A stretch of DNA of 15,365 nucleotides from Thermoplasmatales archaeon (GCA_023140035.1 JAGLML010000010.1:1-15365); one strand, 5' to 3'; shown: positions 6,943 to 13,677, counted from the first letter of the stretch. The notes: generated by a model not told the origin, from the sequence alone. Program-made: numbers and translations.

Positions 6943-8418
6943 ATGCTACGAGATTGGCAAGAGTTCTTTAAGAAACTACCACCAGATGTCCAGGAGGAGT
7001 TAGATTCACTTGCAAAGCATAAAACTGAAGATAAGAAAAGAATAACAAAAGAGATACATGCAATCATTGAAACAGATACTAGGATTACTACGGATAGTGA
7101 TGAAAAAGTAAAAATAAGACAAGCATGGGGTTATTACCTGCATCATCGTTTTGCAGAGAAAAAACGACGAGTAAAACAACCTCGGATTGAACAAGTTACC
7201 CCTGTATCCGATAAGGAAAAAATTAATGAACTGCTCAAAGACCCAAATCTGTTTGATAGAATTGTTGTGGCTATCCAGATTAAAAGGAGAGTTGTTGGAG
7301 AAGAAAAATCAATAAAAATAACCTTTCTGTTAGGAATATCTCCATATTGTATAAACATTCATCCAACATCTACAAATCTACATCCAGATGATTTATCAGG
7401 TGCAGGGAAGGATTATGTTGTTGAAGCAGTAGGTATGTTTTTAGATGAAAGTGGAATTATTAAATACATACATATTGTTAATCCATCAAATAAGGCACTT
7501 ACTTATCTGGATGACCCAGCAACAGAAGAGGATGATATTGGAATAACTCTAAAGAGTTTTTTACATATTGAAGATGCGGAAAGCAGCTTTGTTAACGACA
7601 GTGATTTTAAATCTTATTTATCAGGGAATGATAATACAGTTCGGGTAGATAAAAATCTGAAAAGTAAATTACATGGAACACCAAAAGTTCCAACATCCGT
7701 AACCTCATGTGATACGGAGACAAGTAAACAGTTACACAGAAGATTACCATCATTTGGATTAAATACAAGTGATGACCAAACAGATGCGATAATAGACATT
7801 CAAGGTGATGATGCAGAATTATTACCACAAGAAATCATTAATGAGGAAGACCAAAAAGAAATACAACTAATACTTGATTCTTTAAAGATGCTGGAAGATG
7901 TTTACGTTCTCATACCTATAGAAATCAAAGATGATATTAAGCAATCATTTGGCGATAAACCCACTATCATAGCTAGAACATTACACAAGACATTCCAAGA
8001 TTATGTTAAAATGAGTGCGATACTTCATCAATTTCAGAGGGATGAATCAGAGAAAAAAGCAATTGTTGATGGAAAAGAATGCAAAACTATCTTAGCTAAT
8101 GAAACAGATTTTAATATTGCAAAATCTGCTTTTGAAACGCTTTATGAGGACTTCGGTGAAAAACTACTACCATTAAACAAACGACAGAGAGCAATACTTA
8201 AAAAACTCAAGGAATGTGCAGGAACATCTAATGATATTTATGATGTGGTACAATGGGGATTCCATGATGCGAGTTATGGAACAATTCGGAATGACTTAGA
8301 TACAATCGCTAAACATACTTCTGTCATTTATAGAAAGTATAGTGGTAAATGGTACTGTATGTATCCAAAAACCATGAAAGTAGAAGAAGAACCTGCAAAC
8401 CAGAAATCTAAATCATAA
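6943..8418 (+). CDS. P-loop ATPase-like protein with degenerate Walker A and C-terminal winged-helix region
   Basis: 491 aa; GGTGG 6 nt before the ATG. A charged helical N-terminus (1-100) precedes a region that aligns with an archaeal/viral ATPase type seen in plasmid and provirus replication proteins: ITFLLGISPYCIN (126-138), LSGAGKDYVV (151-160) at the Walker A site, PSNKALTYLDD (181-191), a Walker B-like FLHIED (206-211), and a sensor/arginine-finger-like segment around TSVTSCDTETSKQLHRRL (251-268). The Walker A is abnormal: the first Gly is replaced by Asp (D150) and the Ser/Thr after Lys is Asp (D157), so ATP hydrolysis may be lost. The C-terminal 80 residues look like a winged helix (AGTSNDIYDVVQWG, YGTIRNDLDTIA). 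Likely the replication or maintenance protein of the element; this is inference from resemblance, not a firm family match. Confidence 0.6.
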   Translation: MLRDWQEFFKKLPPDVQEELDSLAKHKTEDKKRITKEIHAIIETDTRITTDSDEKVKIRQAWGYYLHHRFAEKKRRVKQPRIEQVTPVSDKEKINELLKDPNLFDRIVVAIQIKRRVVGEEKSIKITFLLGISPYCINIHPTSTNLHPDDLSGAGKDYVVEAVGMFLDESGIIKYIHIVNPSNKALTYLDDPATEEDDIGITLKSFLHIEDAESSFVNDSDFKSYLSGNDNTVRVDKNLKSKLHGTPKVPTSVTSCDTETSKQLHRRLPSFGLNTSDDQTDAIIDIQGDDAELLPQEIINEEDQKEIQLILDSLKMLEDVYVLIPIEIKDDIKQSFGDKPTIIARTLHKTFQDYVKMSAILHQFQRDESEKKAIVDGKECKTILANETDFNIAKSAFETLYEDFGEKLLPLNKRQRAILKKLKECAGTSNDIYDVVQWGFHDASYGTIRNDLDTIAKHTSVIYRKYSGKWYCMYPKTMKVEEEPANQKSKS

Positions 8419-8893
8419 GTTATTAAATTGTTTTTAATTGTTTTTAATTTGACCTATAATAGGTAGGTACTAAAAACACCATTTAGGTATTAAGTAGAGT
8501 TTTTAAGATTTTAATAAATTCAATAATTAAAGAAGGTTATAAGAAATTAGTATTTCAGTAATTCAGTAATTCAATACCACCAATAATAATTAGGTCTTTA
8601 TTGGCCAGTTAAAAATTTAAAAACTACATTTTGGTAGGTTATCTAAGGTCGCTTTCATGCACTATACACCATTTTAGTTTTTAGATTCTAAGATGGAAGT
8701 GAAAAATTAAAATCAATTAAAAACATTAAAAACTCCACTAAAATAGATTGTCCACCATATCGCGAACATAGTTATGTTTTAAAACGCCCATAACTGATAG
8801 AAAGTAGTGTGATAGATTAGAATCCAGTCACATGCCAGTTAATTAGTAAGAATCAATTTTGAGTTGTGTGCCTCATTATTAGAAGTGAACAAT
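8419..8893. repeat. AT-rich, repeat-rich non-coding region; candidate replication origin or control region
   Basis: About 475 bp without a credible gene. It holds the AATTGTTTTT tandem repeat (8426-8450); the palindrome ACCTATAATAGGT (8452-8464); TCAGTAAT in tandem (8555-8570) followed by TCAATA; the inverted pair CCAATAA/TTATTGG (8580-8586/8598-8604); two GGTAGGT words (about 8462 and 8634); two ACACCATTT words (about 8477 and 8667); and several TTAAAAAC motifs. Direct repeats plus AT richness downstream of a replication-type ATPase resemble a plasmid origin, but a purely regulatory or degenerate region is equally possible. Confidence 0.45.
8431..8445 (+). terminator. Oligo-T terminator after the ATPase gene
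   Basis: Two TTTTT tracts separated by AATTG, 12 nt after the stop at 8418, within a 10-bp repeat AATTGTTTTT (2.5 copies, 8426-8450). Oligo-T runs are the usual archaeal transcription terminators. Confidence 0.6.
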
Positions 8894-9061
8894 ATGAAAA
8901 ACATTCTCGTCTCAAATACTGCGTGGAAAGAACTCCATCGGCTCAAACGCACCCTCAACTTACGCAACACCAACCAGGTAGTTGAACTCCTCATCGAACG
9001 CTACAGGATGGAGGAGCAACACAAATTCAATCAGCATATCAAGGAGATTTTCGGCTTGTAA
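8894..9061 (+). CDS. Ribbon-helix-helix (CopG/Arc-like) DNA-binding protein, 55 aa
   Basis: ATG at 8894, stop at 9061, 55 aa. The frame opens upstream at TTG 8864, but that start has no ribosome site and adds a non-conserved leader. KNILVSNTAWKEL supplies the beta strand and first helix, then LNLRNTNQVVELLIERY the turn and second helix: the standard RHH layout with a short tail. Such proteins bind DNA as dimers and repress their own promoter or control plasmid copy number. It is rich in C-ending codons (CTC, CGC, AAC), unlike the AT-rich neighbours, which may indicate a separate origin. No antitoxin-toxin partner is visible next to it. Ribosome site is weak (AGAAGTGAAC). Confidence 0.75.
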   Translation: MKNILVSNTAWKELHRLKRTLNLRNTNQVVELLIERYRMEEQHKFNQHIKEIFGL

Positions 9062-9352
9062 AGATTATACAGTCTGTTCATTTAATATTTATAACTAAGG
9101 AATATTCAATAATATTGAAATTGAAATAAAAAAACACCTCACACCTAGTAAAATTGGATGGTAGTTAACCTGTCCACAAAATCTATTTATATTATAAATA
9201 GACCAAATGAGACTCTGATTATCTTATGTGAGGGCATGGTGCCCTTTAGTTTGCCCCTGATTAATATAATAGAGTGCACTGTGCTCAAAATTGATATACA
9301 CCGCGATATACTCGATAGATGGGGCTTTGAATCTAAAATCAAGGTACTTTAA
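9062..9352. other. Intergenic region with strong inverted repeats
   Basis: A 7-1-7 palindrome TTCAATAATATTGAA (9105-9119), a 21-bp dyad at 9182-9202 (TCTATTTAT, ATT, ATAAATAGA), and a tight hairpin AGGGCA/TGCCCT with TGG loop (9231-9236/9240-9245) lie here. A 64-codon frame at 9158-9352 overlaps them; it has no ribosome site and was not accepted as a gene. The dyad contains a TATA-like core and lies about 120 nt after the RHH gene, so it is a candidate operator. Confidence 0.45.
9182..9202. promoter_or_regulatory. Perfect 9-3-9 inverted repeat, candidate operator over a TATA-like core
   Basis: TCTATTTAT and ATAAATAGA are exact reverse complements separated by ATT. The TTTATATTATAAA core could be a promoter box, with the dyad as a repressor site, possibly for the RHH protein at 8894. 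No experimental support. Confidence 0.4.
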
Positions 9353-9368
9353 CCAGAAGAATCTGTGA
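9353..9368. repeat. Direct repeat copy A (CCAGAAGAATCTGTGA)
   Basis: Same 16 bases occur at 13151-13166. The core CAGAAGAATCTG is a short dyad (CAGA, AGAA, TCTG). It lies between the RHH region and the promoter of the secreted beta-propeller gene, and may mark the left boundary of the 9.4-13.2 kb block. Confidence 0.6.
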
Positions 9369-9374
9369 CAAAGA

Positions 9375-9383
9375 TTTATATAA
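9375..9383 (+). promoter_or_regulatory. TATA box of the beta-propeller protein gene
   Basis: TTTATATAA, with a predicted start site near 9408 and a GGGAGGT ribosome site at 9426-9432 before the ATG at 9439. Well-spaced, typical archaeal promoter. Confidence 0.6.
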
Positions 9384-9438
9384 GATTATTCAGATGTATT
9401 AACCGTGCTATAGTATGGCATTTACGGGAGGTTATTAA

Positions 9439-10716
9439 ATGAAAAGGAAAATAATTGGAATCCTTGTTTGTATGCTGTTGATTGTTACAGCTGTACCTGT
9501 TACAGGGCAAATAAAAGAAATTTTCATTGGTGAAAACAATGATTTTAGTGAAAATACAGATGCTATAATTAGTCCTTTGTCAGATAATAGATGGACGAAG
9601 ACATTTGGAGGAAAAGATTACGATATTGGAAGGTCGATTCAACAAACATCTGACAATGGGTATATAATAGTAGGTTCCACAAAAACTTATGGAGTAGGTG
9701 ACACTGATATTTGGTTAATTAAGACAGATGTGAATGGAAATGAGGAGTGGAATAACACCTTTGGCGGGTCAAAAACTGATTATGGATGTGATGTTGAACA
9801 GACAACTGATGGAGGATATATCATAGTCGGAAGGGAAAGTTATAATAATTGTTGGTTAATAAAAACAGATGTAAACGGCAACAAAGAATGGGATAAAAAA
9901 TTTTTGAAATGGGAGTTATACAGAGTTCATCAAACAACTGATGAAGGATTCATTATGGTAGGAGAAACTGCTATCTCTCCACCACAGGATTATGATATAT
10001 TGCTATTGAAGGTTGATAAAGATGGAAATGAAATGTGGAATAAAACCTTTGGTGGTAGTGGTTATGAAGTAGGTTCTTCAGTAGTTCAGACATCTGATGG
10101 TGGATATATATTAACTGGGGGTCGCTATTTAATAAAAACAGATGGTAATGGATTAGAAGAATGGATTTTAGAATTTGATTCAAATATGGAAGGTCGTGAT
10201 GTTCTTCAAAATAGTGATGGGGGATATACTGTAGCAGGTTTTAAAGGGAATTGGCCTACTAATATGACGGGCTGGATGATTATAACAAATAGTAATGGAG
10301 AAATATTATATTCGAAAAAGTACAGGGGTCTTTTTACTTCCAACCGCCCAAATTCAATTTATCAAACTAGTGATGGCGGATATATTATGACAGGGGAATC
10401 CAACAGAAAATTTCCTGGTGGTCCTTTTCCTATGAAGCTCTGGCTGGCAAAAACAGATAAATTTGGAAGGCTAATTTGGAGTAAAAGGTATGGACGTGAA
10501 TATGAATATGGTGCTAAAGTCCAACAGACTATTGATGGGGGATACATCGTTGTTGGAGGTACAAACTTTTTTGGTCAAGGTTCAGTTGATGTTTGGTTGA
10601 TAAAAACAGATAAATTTGGAATCACAAAACAACAAATCATTTACACATTATTCCTAAGATTCCTAGAGCAACATCCAAATATGTTTCCAATACTCAGACA
10701 GTTGCTGGAATTATAG
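9439..10716 (+). CDS. Secreted beta-propeller repeat protein (seven repeats)
   Basis: 425 aa with a signal peptide (MKRKIIGILVCMLLIVTAVPVTG). Seven repeats of about 40-54 residues each contain QTSDGGYI or close variants, with Q at 69, 121, 165, 217, 257, 309 and 363, followed by WLIKTD-type strands and EW/IW ends. Seven such repeats suit a seven-bladed beta-propeller, inferred from number and spacing. The last residues, FLRFLEQHPNMFPILRQLL, form an amphipathic helix that resembles the tail of the protein at 14349-15329. No catalytic residues are apparent; it is probably an exported adhesion or carbohydrate-binding protein. The next gene begins 89 nt later, with a similar promoter, ribosome site and signal peptide. 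Confidence 0.85.
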   Translation: MKRKIIGILVCMLLIVTAVPVTGQIKEIFIGENNDFSENTDAIISPLSDNRWTKTFGGKDYDIGRSIQQTSDNGYIIVGSTKTYGVGDTDIWLIKTDVNGNEEWNNTFGGSKTDYGCDVEQTTDGGYIIVGRESYNNCWLIKTDVNGNKEWDKKFLKWELYRVHQTTDEGFIMVGETAISPPQDYDILLLKVDKDGNEMWNKTFGGSGYEVGSSVVQTSDGGYILTGGRYLIKTDGNGLEEWILEFDSNMEGRDVLQNSDGGYTVAGFKGNWPTNMTGWMIITNSNGEILYSKKYRGLFTSNRPNSIYQTSDGGYIMTGESNRKFPGGPFPMKLWLAKTDKFGRLIWSKRYGREYEYGAKVQQTIDGGYIVVGGTNFFGQGSVDVWLIKTDKFGITKQQIIYTLFLRFLEQHPNMFPILRQLLEL

Positions 10717-10759
10717 CTGGGTATGTGGTCCATATCTAGTAATAATCCTGCTATAAACA

Positions 10760-10767
10760 TTTATATA
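10760..10767 (+). promoter_or_regulatory. TATA box of the parallel beta-helix gene
   Basis: TTTATATA, 39 nt before the ATG at 10806; a start site near 10790 is followed by GGGAGGTT (10793-10800). Confidence 0.55.
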
Positions 10768-10805
10768 TTATGTCGTCTATGAGAACAAGGAAGGGAGGTT
10801 AATAA

Positions 10806-12005
10806 ATGAAAAAGAAACTAATTGGAATCTTAGTTTGCATGCTGTTGATTGCAACTGTTTTACCTGTATCTGGAACTGTATTAATGGAGAGAACTCCAAT
10901 ATCAACTTCATTAGGAGATACATTCTATGTAGGAGGTAGTGGTCCTGGTAATTATTCCACTATTCAAGAGGCGATTGACAACGCAAGTGATGGCGATACT
11001 GTTTTTGTGTATAATGGGACATATTTTGAGCATATTATAATCGATAAGGAATTGATTCTAATTGGTGAAATTCTAGAGGAAACAGTTTTAGATGGTTTTT
11101 TCGAGAAAGAATTGATAAACATCTATAGTTCCTTCGTGACCATAAAAAATTTTACCTTACAAAGGAGCAAGCATCGCCCCATCAGTGTGGGTGGTTATTA
11201 TTCTCATTTTGCAGGAATCTATATTTCTAACTGTAATTTCACCGATTGTGATGGGGGTCTGTATTTTGAAAATGTTAGTGATATTTATGTATTTAATTGC
11301 AGTTTTTCTAATTTAGATGGTACAGGTATTTACATTATTCCTCCTTCAAATAATATAAGTATAAATCATTGTTTTATCAATAATTGTAATAATTCTGGAA
11401 TTGATATTGGGGGTTCAAATATTTCAATTGGTTATTGCAGGATTTCTAACAACACTTACAGCGGGATTATGATAGACCAAAGGAGTAAAAATATTAGAGT
11501 ATTCTGTAATATTATCAGAAGTAATGGTGGTGGCATACACATTTCAGAGCACGGTAGTAGTGGTGAGTCATCAAATATCACAATTGAGAATAATCAAATC
11601 GAGAAAAATGGTTATGGAGGCGCTTTTGATGCTGGAATTTTATTATCTGATTGTTTACGTTCTGTAATTATTGAAGGTAACAATATAATAAACAATGATG
11701 GTGATGGTATATATTTATTGAGAACTTCTGGAATTGTCATAAACCAAAACGAAATATCACAAAATCAGAGATGCGGTCTATTTCTAGATGCAAGCTCTCA
11801 AAATCTTATTCATCATAATAATTTCATTAATAATAAAATAAATGCATTCTTTTTAAATAGTAACTACAATAAGTGGAATGACAACTATTGGAACCGACCT
11901 AGATTACTTCCGAAACCCATTTTTGGGGCATTAATTATTTTTCCTTGGGTTCAATTTGATTGGCATCCATCACAAGAGCCATATGATATCCCAACAAGTG
12001 TTTAG
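10806..12005 (+). CDS. Secreted NosD-like parallel beta-helix protein
   Basis: 399 aa with signal peptide MKKKLIGILVCMLLIATVLPVSG, nearly the same as that of the gene at 9439. Residues 40-60 (YVGGSGPGNYSTIQEAIDNA) followed by DGDTVFVYNGTY begin a right-handed parallel beta-helix of the NosD/pectate-lyase-like type: repeated 22-25 residue rungs rich in N, I and G (NNSGIDIGG, NNTYSGIMI, NGGGIHISE, NNDGDGIYLL, NNFINNKINAFFLN). The C-terminus NYWNRPRLLPKPIFG, then PWVQFDWHPSQEPYDI, looks like a tail found in secreted beta-helix proteins of these archaea. Likely a surface or exported polysaccharide-binding or -cleaving protein; no catalytic residues are assigned. Normal length and intact; GGGAGGTT ribosome site 5 nt upstream. 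Confidence 0.87.
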   Translation: MKKKLIGILVCMLLIATVLPVSGTVLMERTPISTSLGDTFYVGGSGPGNYSTIQEAIDNASDGDTVFVYNGTYFEHIIIDKELILIGEILEETVLDGFFEKELINIYSSFVTIKNFTLQRSKHRPISVGGYYSHFAGIYISNCNFTDCDGGLYFENVSDIYVFNCSFSNLDGTGIYIIPPSNNISINHCFINNCNNSGIDIGGSNISIGYCRISNNTYSGIMIDQRSKNIRVFCNIIRSNGGGIHISEHGSSGESSNITIENNQIEKNGYGGAFDAGILLSDCLRSVIIEGNNIINNDGDGIYLLRTSGIVINQNEISQNQRCGLFLDASSQNLIHHNNFINNKINAFFLNSNYNKWNDNYWNRPRLLPKPIFGALIIFPWVQFDWHPSQEPYDIPTSV

Positions 12006-12166
12006 AGAACCAGCATATAAGATAAAAAACCCTGTTGAAATTGTTTATTGTACAGTTTAATGAGTAGCACCTATTAATTTACAATCTAACTATATGATTC
12101 TTATCTAGTGCTTTGTTTCCCAAATGGTGACGCGTAAAAACAATCTTTTAATATTATAGTAGGAAG
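12006..12166. other. Intergenic stretch, no gene or motif seen
   Basis: AT-rich spacer between the beta-helix gene and the repeat cluster before the serine recombinase. No credible ORF, RNA or strong repeat was found. Confidence 0.5.
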
Positions 12167-12368
12167 CAATTTTTGGTTTGTAATGAGTTATGACTCAATT
12201 TTTCAGGCTTTAATGACCAAACACTACTATCTTGGAGGCTTGGGAGGGTTGGTGCCTCCTCCCCTCCCTCACCAAATACTAAGAGTTTGAGTGTATGGCT
12301 CATTTTTAGGTTTCAGTGACATACAACCGTGGTTTGGGAGGGTTGTGCCAGGCCCTCCCCTAGCCTCC
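12167..12368. repeat. Repeat cluster with GC-rich inverted and tandem arms before the serine recombinase
   Basis: Three versions of an ATTTTT-GG-TT-TGA word start at 12167, 12196 and 12301. GGGAGGG (12242-12248) pairs with CCCTCCC (12262-12268), and again GGGAGGG (12336-12342) with CCCTCCC (12353-12359). GGAGGCTTGGGAGGG (12234-12248) is also an inverted copy of CCCTCCCCTAGCCTCC (12353-12368). The two halves look like an imperfect duplication of about 95-105 bp in an otherwise AT-rich region. The G-runs could form a two-tetrad quadruplex. Candidate resolvase binding sites (res-like), or terminators of the upstream gene. Confidence 0.6.
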
Positions 12369-12426
12369 TTTTGAGGTGATAAGATGTGTTGTTATATGTT
12401 ATATATGATGTTGGAGGATATTTTGA

Positions 12427-13079
12427 ATGGAAAAGGCAGTAATATATCTAAGAGTGTCAACCGAGAAACAGACGGAACAAAGTCAACTCTCTGCATGTAA
12501 GAAACTCTGTGAGGAACGTGGCTGGGAGATTGTTGGTACATATGCTGACCACGGTAAATCTGCATATCATAATGTCACACGTCCTCAATACGAAGAAATT
12601 TGGATGTTAATCAGGAAAAAGCAAATCCAACACGTTGTTGTTTGGGCTATGGATAGGTGGTGTAGAAAACATCCTAAAGTTTACGAGGATATTACTAAAG
12701 AAATGGAACATTATGGTGTTCAATTACACCCAATTCAAGAAGGTTGGATTGAAGAGATTAATGCTCCTGGTTATATGGGTAGATTATTTAGACAATTCTT
12801 CTATAACATGATGGCACATTTTGCTCACGAAGAATCTCGTTTAAAATCAGAGAGGGTAAAAACAAGTGAAAAATTTCAGGAAGCACTCAAAAAGGAACAG
12901 TGGGAAGACCAAGTATCCCTCAAGAAGTTAAGGATAGAATTGTAGAATTATTGAGGCAGGGTAAAACTTATAGAGAGATTCGGGAGCAAGTGACTTACAA
13001 GCTGAGATATGGAAAAATCTGCCATGTTTCTGACCCAACAATTAGCGAGATTAAAAAATCTTTACTATTAAAAGGTTAA
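12427..13079 (+). pseudogene. Serine recombinase (resolvase family), split by a -1 frameshift
   Basis: GGAGG (12413-12417) precedes the ATG. The first frame (12427-12945) encodes the resolvase catalytic domain: YLRVST with S11 as the predicted nucleophile, RPQYEE, VVVWAMDRW with the DR pair, and ES-R-SERV helix motifs. The DNA-binding end is in another frame: from 12894 to 13079 it reads GTVGRPSIPQEVK, an HTH region (IVELLRQGKTYREIREQV) and HVSDPTISEIKKS. Joining at the A-run 12889-12893 gives EALKKGTVGRPSIP, the usual resolvase hinge, and a 217-aa protein of normal length. One A is missing relative to an intact frame, so this is a frameshift mutation, a sequencing indel, or programmed slippage. 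No TnpB partner is visible. It lies 72 nt left of repeat copy B. Confidence 0.82.
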
Positions 13080-13150
13080 TTTGTTTCATACGTACTTGAA
13101 TGCGTCAATCAGAGCACTTTAATTAATATCTCATTTTATAGTATGTTTAT

Positions 13151-13166
13151 CCAGAAGAATCTGTGA
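13151..13166. repeat. Direct repeat copy B (CCAGAAGAATCTGTGA)
   Basis: Exact copy of 9353-9368, 3.8 kb to the right, 72 nt after the end of the serine recombinase region. Candidate right boundary of the 9.4-13.2 kb block. Confidence 0.6.
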
Positions 13167-13210
13167 TACAATATTATCTTAGACCATCATATTTCTTGTG
13201 ACGGAGAAGA

Positions 13211-13293
13211 GGGGGTCTATACCCCAGGGAGAGGATGGGATGCTAAGGTGGTAAAAAATATCTCTCAAGTGGTAATACACCAGTTAGACCCCC
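13211..13293. ncRNA. Candidate structured RNA with mutually exclusive pairings
   Basis: GGGGGTCTA (13211-13219) is the exact reverse complement of TAGACCCCC (13285-13293), enclosing GAGAG/CTCTC (13229-13233/13262-13266) and TGGT/ACCA arms, so a branched fold is possible. The left arm can instead form a local hairpin GGGGT-CTAT-ACCCC (13212-13225). No family is recognised, and strand is unknown. Confidence 0.4.
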
Positions 13294-13349
13294 ATATTAA
13301 TTTCTGTTAATTCTACTTTATATTACTTTTGCATTACTGCCAATATTTA

Positions 13350-13369
13350 GGTTTTTAGTCAGAAGAATC
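13350..13369. repeat. Repeat copy C (GGTTTTTAGTCAGAAGAATC)
   Basis: Matches 13624-13643 with one mismatch (T/C at position 10), 274 bp apart. It spans the stop codon of the 81-aa gene. Part of the CCAGAAGAATC repeat set. Confidence 0.5.
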
Positions 13370-13600
13370 AATGCCTAACGGTGTTAAAAAAATAACAAAT
13401 CCAATAAAGATAAGAAACATCCCAATTATGCTTTTAAATGATGGCATAGTTGTTATCAAATAAAACATTCCTATTATCATAGTAATTAAACCTATAGAAT
13501 GCACTAATATTTTAAGATAGATGTTTTTACAGACCTCTCTTACTCTTACATATATTATGGCATAAAACCAAGCGATAAATCCTGCTTTGCCAATAACCAT
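13355..13600 (-). CDS. Small two-helix membrane protein, 81 aa
   Basis: ATG at 13600 (minus), stop at 13355. AGGAGGTTGAG (13610-13620) gives a near-perfect ribosome site 8-10 nt upstream. Two to three hydrophobic stretches (GFIAWFYAIIYV; ILVHSIGLITMIIGMFYLI; SIIGMFLIFIGFVIFL) predict membrane helices joined by a basic loop (RVREVCK). No family recognised. The C-terminus GIDSSD lies in repeat copy C. Probably in the same transcript as the minus-strand genes upstream of it. Membrane location is predicted; the function is unknown. Confidence 0.75.
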   Translation of the reverse strand: MVIGKAGFIAWFYAIIYVRVREVCKNIYLKILVHSIGLITMIIGMFYLITTMPSFKSIIGMFLIFIGFVIFLTPLGIDSSD

Positions 13601-13623
13601 ATATTTCTCAACCTCCTAATTTT

Positions 13624-13646
13624 GGTTTTTAGCCAGAAGAATCTGT
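13624..13646. repeat. Repeat copy D (GGTTTTTAGCCAGAAGAATC, then TGT)
   Basis: Shares CCAGAAGAATCTGT (13633-13646) with copies A and B, and GGTTTTTAG with copy C. On the minus strand it ends a short open frame as TDSSG-stop. Confidence 0.5.
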
Positions 13647-13677
13647 TGTAGCAGAAGACATTTCACAATAAATTGCA

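Larger units (their letters stand above)
13080..13354. other. Intergenic region with repeat copy B and a structured element
   Basis: Between the recombinase and the convergent 81-aa gene. It contains repeat B (13151-13166) and the paired arms at 13211-13293. T-rich runs near 13316-13330 can end transcripts. No credible ORF. Confidence 0.5.

Noticed and set aside
9158..9352. 64-codon open frame between the RHH gene and repeat A
   Set aside because: No ribosome site, non-protein-like composition, and it is filled by a 21-bp palindrome and a hairpin; treated as intergenic.
12427..13079. IS607/IS605-type transposon with TnpB
   Set aside because: No TnpB or other transposase gene is near, and the hinge GTVGRPSIP with C-terminal HTH fits a resolvase rather than an IS607-type enzyme with N-terminal HTH.
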